22,549 bases of DNA from JBPCQA01 sp050998615 (GTDB lineage Bacteria > Actinomycetota > Actinomycetes > Propionibacteriales > Nocardioidaceae), in assembly GCA_050998615.1 (NCBI GenBank), contig JBPCQA010000024.1, positions 1 through 22,549 of the forward strand, written 5' to 3'. The stretch's first letter is position 1. Every line of letters starts with the position of its first letter. Below, piece after piece: positions 14,004 to 22,549 of this stretch. The position numbers were made by a program, and so were the translations under genes. The notes beneath the pieces were generated by a model. It was not told where the DNA came from, did no database searches, and saw only the letters and a program-made list of their open reading frames with translations.

Positions 14004-16106
14004 CTACTCGCCTCGGACCTTCTGGACGATCTCGTCGGCGACATTCCTGGGAACCTCGGCGTACGAGTCGAACTGCATAGAATACGAGGCGCGACCCTGG
14101 GTCTTCGACCGCAGGTCACCAACGTATCCGAACATCTCAGACAGCGGTACCAGAGCCTTCACCAGCTTCGCTCCGCCGACGGCTTCCTTCATGGCCTGGA
14201 TCTGCCCACGCCGTGAGTTGATGTCACCAATCACGTCGCCCATGTAGTCGTCGGGCGTGGTGACCTCTACTGCCATCATCGGCTCGAGCAGCACGGGGTC
14301 TGCCTTGCGGGCGGCCTCCTTGAACACCATCCGGCCGGCCATCTTGAACGCCATCTCGGATGAGTCGACGTCGTGGTAGGCGCCGTCTTGCAGGGTGACC
14401 TTGATGTCGACCATCGGGTAGCCGGCCAACACGCCGAACTCCATGGCCTCCTGGATGCCCTCATCCACCGGCGGGATGTACTCGCGCGGGATGCGACCGC
14501 CGGTCACGGCGTTGACGAACTCGTAGCCGCCATCGCCGCCACCCGTCGGCTCCATGTCGATGATGACCTTCGCGAACTGACCGGAGCCACCGGTCTGCTT
14601 CTTGTGAACGTAAGTGACCTTGTCGACGGGGCGACGAATCGTCTCGCGGTAGGCAACTTGTGGTTTGCCAACGTTCGCATCGACCCGGAACTCGCGTCGC
14701 ATCCGGTCGACAAGCACCTCGAGGTGGAGCTCGCCCATCCCGGCGATGATCGTCTGGCCGGTCTCGTCGTCAGTGCGGACCTGGAACGTCGGGTCTTCCT
14801 CCGAGAGGCGCTGGATTGCCGTACCGAGTTTCTCTTGGTCACCCTTGGACTTCGGCTCGATCGCGACGTGAATGACCGGAGCCGGGAACGTCATTGACTC
14901 GAGCACAACCGGGTGCGCCTGATCGCACAGTGTCTCTCCGGTGGTCGTGTCCTTGAGACCCATGACCGCGACGATGTGGCCTGCGCCGACCGAAGCGATC
15001 TCTTCCCTCTTGTTCGCATGCATCCGGTAGATCTTGCCGATGCGCTCCTTCTTGCCTTTGGTGGGGTTGAGCACGGTCGTGCCAGTGTCGAGGCGACCGG
15101 AGTAGACCCGAAGGTAGGTCAGCTTGCCGAGGTGAGGATCGGCCATGATCTTGAACGCCAGCGCGGAGAACGGCTCCTTCTCGTTGGGACGCCGCTCAAC
15201 CACCACAGTCTCGTCCTTGACGTCATGACCTTCCACCGCCTCCACGTCAAGCGGTGAAGGCAGATACGCCAACACCGCGTCGAGGAGTGGCTGGATTCCC
15301 TTGTTCTTAAAGGCAGTGCCAGTGAGAACCGGTGTCAACTTGTCGGCGATGGTGGCTCGACGAATTGCAGCCTGAAGTGCCTCGACGGAGGGCTCCTCAC
15401 CCTCGAGGTAGAGCTCCATCATCTCGTCGTCTGCTTCGGCGAGCGTCTCCAGCAGCCGATCACGCCATTCGCGGGCCGCGTCCACATGCGATGCCGGGAT
15501 TTCCTCGATCGTGTAGTCCTCACCCTTGACGGTCTCGCCTCGCCACGTCAGCGCCCGCATCTGCACCAGGTCGACGACTCCGATGAAGTCGGCCTCGGTG
15601 CCGATGGGGATCTGCAGCACGAGCGGAACCGCTCCCAGCCGCGACTGGATCATTTCGACGCAGCGGTGAAACTCCGCACCTGTGCGGTCAAGCTTGTTGA
15701 CAAAGCACATCCGCGGCACGCGGTAACGGTTGGCCTGACGCCAGACAGTCTCAGACTGCGGCTCGACGCCGGCGACCCCGTCGAAAACCGCGATCGCGCC
15801 GTCCAACACCCGAAGGGAGCGCTCGACCTCGATAGTGAAGTCGACGTGGCCCGGGGTGTCGAGGATATTGATCGTGTGGTCTTTCCACGTGCACGTCGTC
15901 GCTGCGGACGTGATCGTGATGCCGCGCTCTTGCTCTTGCTCCATCCAGTCCATGGTGGCGGCACCCTCATGGACTTCGCCGATCTTGTAGTTGATTCCGG
16001 TGTAGAACAAGATGCGCTCGGTGGTCGTGGTCTTACCGGCATCGATGTGAGCCATGATGCCGATGTTGCGGACTCTGCCGAGATCGGTAGTGATGTCGAT
16101 TGCCAC
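14004..16106 (-). CDS. fusA: Elongation factor G
   Basis: GTPase that drives translocation of tRNA and mRNA after peptide bond formation. The 700-aa protein has the family length. G1 AHIDAGKT (19-26), the RGITITSAATT switch, G3 DTPGHVDF and G4 NKLD are present. Domain IV-V motifs follow, such as GSGQFAKVI, the GYPMVDIKVTL block and the C-terminal DLRSKTQGRASYSMQF. The start is a GTG at 16106 with an AGGGAA run about 11 bases upstream. It lies 39 bp after rpsG and 66 bp before tuf, as in the standard str operon. Confidence 0.99.
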   Translation of the reverse strand: MAIDITTDLGRVRNIGIMAHIDAGKTTTTERILFYTGINYKIGEVHEGAATMDWMEQEQERGITITSAATTCTWKDHTINILDTPGHVDFTIEVERSLRVLDGAIAVFDGVAGVEPQSETVWRQANRYRVPRMCFVNKLDRTGAEFHRCVEMIQSRLGAVPLVLQIPIGTEADFIGVVDLVQMRALTWRGETVKGEDYTIEEIPASHVDAAREWRDRLLETLAEADDEMMELYLEGEEPSVEALQAAIRRATIADKLTPVLTGTAFKNKGIQPLLDAVLAYLPSPLDVEAVEGHDVKDETVVVERRPNEKEPFSALAFKIMADPHLGKLTYLRVYSGRLDTGTTVLNPTKGKKERIGKIYRMHANKREEIASVGAGHIVAVMGLKDTTTGETLCDQAHPVVLESMTFPAPVIHVAIEPKSKGDQEKLGTAIQRLSEEDPTFQVRTDDETGQTIIAGMGELHLEVLVDRMRREFRVDANVGKPQVAYRETIRRPVDKVTYVHKKQTGGSGQFAKVIIDMEPTGGGDGGYEFVNAVTGGRIPREYIPPVDEGIQEAMEFGVLAGYPMVDIKVTLQDGAYHDVDSSEMAFKMAGRMVFKEAARKADPVLLEPMMAVEVTTPDDYMGDVIGDINSRRGQIQAMKEAVGGAKLVKALVPLSEMFGYVGDLRSKTQGRASYSMQFDSYAEVPRNVADEIVQKVRGE

Positions 16107-16145
16107 GATTGGCGTTTCCCTAACGATGGATAGGCCGGTGACGTG

Positions 16146-16616
16146 TCACCAGCGGTAGTGTGCGAAGGCCTTGTTGGACTCGGCCATCTTGTGCGTGTCC
16201 TCGCGGCGTTTGACTGCCGCTCCGAGCCCGTTGGCTGCGTCGAGGAGCTCGTTCATGAGCCGCTCTGACATGGTCTTCTCCCGGCGGGCCTGGGAGTACT
16301 GCACCAGCCAGCGCAACGCGAGAGTGGTCTGGCGAGGCACGCGGACTTCGACCGGCACCTGATACGTCGCGCCACCAACTCGGCGGCTGCGCACCTCCAG
16401 CGTCGGCTTGACGTTGTCGAGGGCACGCTTGAGCGTGACGACTGGGTCGGTGGACGTCTTGTTACGACAGCCTTCCAACGCGGTGTGCACGATGTTCTCC
16501 GCGACCTGCTTCTTGCCGTCGACGAGCACCTTGTTGATGAGCTGGGTGACCAGCGGGCTGCCGTAAACGGGGTCGATCTCGACCGGTCGTTTGGGGGCCG
16601 GGCCCTTGCGTGGCAT
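16146..16616 (-). CDS. rpsG: 30S ribosomal protein S7
   Basis: Small-subunit head protein S7, a primary 16S rRNA binder near the E site. The 156-aa protein has the family length, starts MPRKGPAPKR and includes DPVYGSPLVTQLINKVLVDGKK, the VRSRRVGGATYQVPVEVR hairpin and the conserved HKMAESNKAFAHYRW end. Its ATG shares one base with the rpsL stop (TAATG), so translation is probably coupled. Confidence 0.99.
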   Translation of the reverse strand: MPRKGPAPKRPVEIDPVYGSPLVTQLINKVLVDGKKQVAENIVHTALEGCRNKTSTDPVVTLKRALDNVKPTLEVRSRRVGGATYQVPVEVRVPRQTTLALRWLVQYSQARREKTMSERLMNELLDAANGLGAAVKRREDTHKMAESNKAFAHYRW

Positions 16617-16990
16617 TAGCTCTTCTCCTTCTTCGCGCCGTAGCGACTGCGCGCCTGCTTGCGATTCTTAACCCCTTGGGTGTCCAGAGAGCCGCGGATG
16701 ATCTTGTAACGAACACCTGGCAAGTCTTTCACCCGGCCGCCACGCACGAGAACGATGGAGTGCTCCTGCAGGTTGTGGCCGACGCCGGGGATATAGGCAG
16801 TCACCTCGATGCCGCTGGTCAAGCGCACTCGAGCCACCTTGCGGAGAGCGGAGTTCGGCTTCTTCGGCGTCGTCGTGTAAACACGCGTGCACACGCCACG
16901 CCGCTGAGGAGATCCCTTCAGGGCTGGTGTCTTGGTCTTCGACACCTGGTCCTGGCGACCCTTACGGACCAGCTGGTTGATGGTGGGCAC
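16616..16990 (-). CDS. rpsL: 30S ribosomal protein S12
   Basis: Small-subunit protein S12 at the decoding centre. The GTG start at 16990 gives a 124-aa protein (PTINQLVRKGRQD at the N-terminus), exactly the usual actinobacterial length. The upstream ATG in the same frame at 17083 adds 31 unrelated residues. An AGGAAAGAGA purine run precedes the GTG. The streptomycin-relevant positions are wild type: Lys43 in TTPKKPNS and Lys88 in GGRVKDLPG. It is the first gene of the str operon, with its own promoter about 270 bp upstream and a palindrome at the predicted 5' end of the mRNA. Confidence 0.98.
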   Translation of the reverse strand: MPTINQLVRKGRQDQVSKTKTPALKGSPQRRGVCTRVYTTTPKKPNSALRKVARVRLTSGIEVTAYIPGVGHNLQEHSIVLVRGGRVKDLPGVRYKIIRGSLDTQGVKNRKQARSRYGAKKEKS

Positions 16991-17229
16991 CGCGTGGTTC
17001 TCTTTCCTGTCGATGTTCAGCGGGACGCGTTCTATGCGGCGTTCTGTGTGGAGCACGTGCGCTTCGGGCGTTTGCGGGACCAACCCAAGCGTCCAGGCGT
17101 GCCACTCGGACGCTGACGGTGTCCAGCCAACTGCCAGCCCTGGTGTCGGATGGGTCGTGCGCTAACCTCATGGCCGGTGATGGATCACACCGCGAGATCG
17201 CGCTGCGAGCCGTCGGGCACTCAAGAGGA

Positions 17230-17246
17230 CCTAGAGAGACTCTAGG
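17230..17246. promoter_or_regulatory. Perfect palindrome at the start of the predicted rpsL transcript
   Basis: CCTAGAG-AGA-CTCTAGG is a 7+3+7 bp perfect inverted repeat. With the promoter at 17258-17286 it falls at about +5 to +21 of the rpsL mRNA. It could be an operator or a 5' hairpin; the sequence does not tell which. Confidence 0.6.
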
Positions 17247-17257
17247 CACGAAGACCA

Positions 17258-17286
17258 AGATTACCGGCTCCCGTATCATGGGTCAA
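17258..17286 (-). promoter_or_regulatory. Promoter of the str operon (rpsL)
   Basis: TTGACC (17286-17281), a 17-bp spacer and TAATCT (17263-17258) on the minus strand fit the housekeeping consensus well. The predicted transcription start is near 17251, giving a leader of about 260 bases before the rpsL GTG. Confidence 0.7.
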
Positions 17287-17393
17287 AGTGGCCCAGATAT
17301 TCCCGGCTAAAGCTCGGTGTCGAGGTGAATCAACACCCCTACATGGTTTCATCCGGCCGATTGGGGTGTCGAGGTATCACCGTGACGGAAAAA

Positions 17394-17945
17394 TCAGGCC
17401 GATGGCTGGTCGGGTCCCTCATCGCGCACGGTGCGAACCTGCTCCATTGCCGAGCGTAGATCGGCGAGCCACTCATCGCTGTGCTTGCCGACCAGGCGGA
17501 CACACCATTGCAGCGCGTCTGCCCGCGACCTCGCGACTCCCGCCTCGACGAGCGTGTCGAGCACCTGGCGCTGTGGTTGGCGCAGCCGGGTCATCACGGG
17601 TACGGCGAGGTGGGTGAACAGCGCCGTACTGTCCTCGATGGAGGCTGCCCATGACACCTTTCGGTCGAAGCGAGCCTCCGCCTCGCGCGCGATCGTCATC
17701 CGGGCCTCGCGGGTTTCCTCACGCCAAGCCGAGATGCGGCCCGCGTCGGCCTGAATCCAAGCGTCGTCCGATGCGTCTGCGTCGAGCTCGACAGAGTCGA
17801 GCTGGATCTGCGTGGTGATCTCTTCGCGGTCGACGGTGATGTGGGCCGGGTGTTGGGTCCAGTCCTTCGGCAGTCTGCCGATAAACCACGCCCTGATGTC
17901 CGCCTCGGTGGCTGGTTGCGTAAGCATGTAATTATAATTACACAT
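17394..17945 (-). CDS. Uncharacterised actinobacterial protein with RHH-like C-terminus
   Basis: I recognise the sequence type as a family found across actinobacteria but know no assigned function. The N-terminal part (ADIRAWFIGRLPKDW, then HITVDREEITTQI) is a small alpha-beta region. A charged helical stretch follows (RISAWREETREARMTIAREAEARF). The C-terminal part VPVMTRLRQPQRQVLDTLVEAG, ARSRADALQWCVRLVG resembles a ribbon-helix-helix (CopG/Arc type) fold: a short strand with alternating residues followed by two helices and a SRADAL-type turn. The first ATG is at 17945, but the ATG at 17927 (residue 7) begins the family-like MLTQPATEADIRAW and is the likelier start. The six codons between them are part of a perfect 16-bp palindrome. 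There is no Shine-Dalgarno sequence for either. Autoregulation is inferred. Confidence 0.7.
   Translation of the reverse strand: MCNYNYMLTQPATEADIRAWFIGRLPKDWTQHPAHITVDREEITTQIQLDSVELDADASDDAWIQADAGRISAWREETREARMTIAREAEARFDRKVSWAASIEDSTALFTHLAVPVMTRLRQPQRQVLDTLVEAGVARSRADALQWCVRLVGKHSDEWLADLRSAMEQVRTVRDEGPDQPSA
17927..17942. promoter_or_regulatory. Perfect 16-bp AT-rich palindrome over the start of the RHH-like gene
   Basis: TGTAATTATAATTACA is perfectly self-complementary and almost free of G and C in a GC-rich genome. On the minus strand it contains TATAAT and ends on the A of the likely ATG at 17927. It looks like an operator and may overlap the -10 box. Confidence 0.75.
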
Positions 17946-18018
17946 CAGGGTGCAGGACAGAAGGAGATGGAGCTCTGCAATCCGCCCCTGAATGCGTCTA
18001 GAAGCTCGTCAGCGGCTC

Positions 18019-18474
18019 TCAATCGAGCCGCCGCAGGGTCAATGCGTGGCGGACGACCTCCGAAACCGGCAGGAGTTGTGCCTCGATCTCGTCACCGGCC
18101 ACCCAGCGGACCATGTCGGTCGTGCCGTCTGTCTCGACGACACGTGGCTCGCCGTTGTCTGAGGAGATGGTCACCGAATAGATTAGATGGACACCGTGGT
18201 GGTCCTCGAGCACGCCAGACGGCGCCCGGCCGGTGAAATGTCGGGAGAATACCTCGATCAGCCCTTCGGGCCGAACCAGGAGGCCCGTCTCCTCATACAT
18301 CTCCCGACGCAACGACTCCTCGGGGTGTTCTCCGTGGTCGACCCCTCCACCGGGAAGGGTCCAGGTGCCCGCAGTGCCGTATCCGGAAGGCGCGATACGG
18401 GCCAGTAGAATCCGGTCGCCTCGGCGTACCAGCGCCCGAACCGACAGCCGCTGCTTGCGGATCGGGGTCTCCAT
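18019..18474 (-). CDS. NUDIX hydrolase
   Basis: Member of the NUDIX superfamily, which cleaves nucleoside diphosphates linked to another group using a metal ion. The 151-aa protein has a complete NUDIX box, GX5EX7REXXEEXG, at residues 43-65 (within GGGVDHGEHPEESLRREMYE and the following ETG); the metal-binding REXXEE residues 57-62 are intact. The segment GTWTLPGGG before the box is typical. The substrate cannot be deduced; ADP-ribose, oxidised nucleotides and nucleotide sugars are options. The ATG has no Shine-Dalgarno sequence but follows a TAGCCT -10-like box by eight bases. It lies downstream of rpoC and 73 bp upstream of the RHH-like gene, same strand. Confidence 0.9.
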   Translation of the reverse strand: METPIRKQRLSVRALVRRGDRILLARIAPSGYGTAGTWTLPGGGVDHGEHPEESLRREMYEETGLLVRPEGLIEVFSRHFTGRAPSGVLEDHHGVHLIYSVTISSDNGEPRVVETDGTTDMVRWVAGDEIEAQLLPVSEVVRHALTLRRLD

Positions 18475-18482
18475 GACCGCTC

Positions 18483-18488
18483 AGGCTA
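18483..18488 (-). promoter_or_regulatory. Candidate -10 box of the NUDIX gene
   Basis: TAGCCT on the minus strand ends eight bases before the ATG at 18474, which would make the mRNA leaderless. The -35 position is poor (GTGGAG at 17 bp). Confidence 0.3.
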
Positions 18489-18493
18489 ACGCG

Positions 18494-18698
18494 GATGCCA
18501 TGGATCTCCACGCCGGCCTCGAAGTCATCCCATCCCACGTCGAGGAAGTATCTGCCGTCTTGGCAGCGAAGGATCCGCTGCCGGTCTGGGGTCGGCAGAC
18601 GAAACCGTCGGCGCACCAACTCGAAATCCCGCTCGGGGAGCTATTGGATGCCGCCGGCTGCGTCGAGCACAGATTCCGCGATGAGCCTGCGCGCGAGC

Positions 18699-18700
<2 letters not shown>
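18494..18700 (-). pseudogene. Remnant of a DUF559-type endonuclease-domain protein
   Basis: Read on the minus strand just behind the rpoC stop, one frame gives AELARRLIAESVLDAAGGIQ, then TAG (18643-18641), then LPERDFELVRRRFRLPTPDR and GRYFLDVGWDDFEAGVEIHG. The pattern RQ...DGR(Y)xLDxxWxxxxxxVEIHG is what I know from the C-terminal domain of actinobacterial DUF559 proteins, a fold related to very-short-patch-repair endonucleases. The start of the gene, the rest of the catalytic domain and any start codon are missing, and the frame is broken by the TAG. The similarity stops near 18494, right before the NUDIX promoter candidate. The call rests on recognition only. Confidence 0.5.

Positions 18701-22549
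<3,849 letters not shown>

Larger units (their letters stand above)
16991..17393. other. 403-bp region upstream of rpsL
   Basis: There is no gene. It contains the rpsL leader of about 260 bases, the palindrome at 17230-17246, the promoter at 17258-17286 and an inverted repeat further out (ACACCCC 17333-17339 with GGGGTGT 17363-17369, loop 23). An 11-bp direct repeat GGTGTCGAGGT occurs at 17316-17326 and 17365-17375. The inverted repeat lies behind the gene at 17394-17945 and may be a weak terminator for it. Confidence 0.6.

Noticed and set aside
16991..17083. Longer S12 starting at the in-frame codon at 17083
   Set aside because: The extra 31 residues are not S12-like. The GTG at 16990 gives the exact family length.
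17333..17369. Inverted repeat ACACCCC/GGGGTGT as a terminator of the RHH-like gene
   Set aside because: The stem is only 7 bp with a 23-base loop and no T-tract; mentioned in the intergenic entry but not called.
18641..18643. TAG in the DUF559-like frame as a recoded or readthrough codon
   Set aside because: The gene also lacks a start and the rest of its domain, so simple decay explains it.

Overview
The window is a chromosomal segment of a GC-rich actinobacterium. The evidence is the str and S10 ribosomal gene order, the actinobacterial sequence types of RpoC, EF-Tu, EF-G and S12, frequent GTG starts, and several genes that look leaderless. I cannot place it below class/order level from the sequence alone. 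Almost everything is on the minus strand, so transcription runs from the right edge to the left; only an ABC efflux operon is on the plus strand.

Right part (22549 to 12744, read right to left): rpoC (5' end cut by the window edge); a decayed DUF559-type endonuclease remnant; a NUDIX hydrolase; an uncharacterised protein with a ribbon-helix-helix-like C-terminus whose start is covered by a perfect 16-bp AT-rich palindrome; then the str operon rpsL-rpsG-fusA-tuf. The str operon starts from a good promoter (TTGACC-17-TAATCT), followed at once by a 17-bp palindrome in the first transcribed bases. It ends at a strong 15+5-bp hairpin behind tuf.

Middle part (12743 to 6060): about 6.7 kb of accessory genes lies between tuf and rpsJ. 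It holds (i) a degraded MarR-MFS pair, in which the regulator has lost its N-terminus at a REP-like repeat and the transporter has lost about 70-80 residues around TM7-TM8; (ii) a PRC-barrel-like protein with a phospholipase D-type HKD enzyme; and (iii) a complete ABC-2 type exporter (one ATPase and two permeases, coupled by GTGA overlaps) from a promoter that predicts a leaderless mRNA.

Left part (5720 to 1): the S10 operon rpsJ-rplC-rplD-rplW-rplB-rpsS-rplV-rpsC-rplP-rpmC-rpsQ, then the start of rplN (cut by the window edge). Genes are packed with 1-4 bp overlaps or short gaps. The rpsJ leader carries three copies of a 14-bp direct repeat, and L3 has an N-terminal pentapeptide tandem repeat.

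The core genes make the ribosome, two elongation factors and RNA polymerase beta'. The accessory genes are probably envelope/export and lipid functions unrelated to translation. I see no complete new multi-gene system. The best leads are the RHH-like protein with its palindrome, the repeat array in the rpsJ leader, the palindrome at the rpsL transcript start, and the linked decay events (MarR/REP, MFS deletion, DUF559 remnant).
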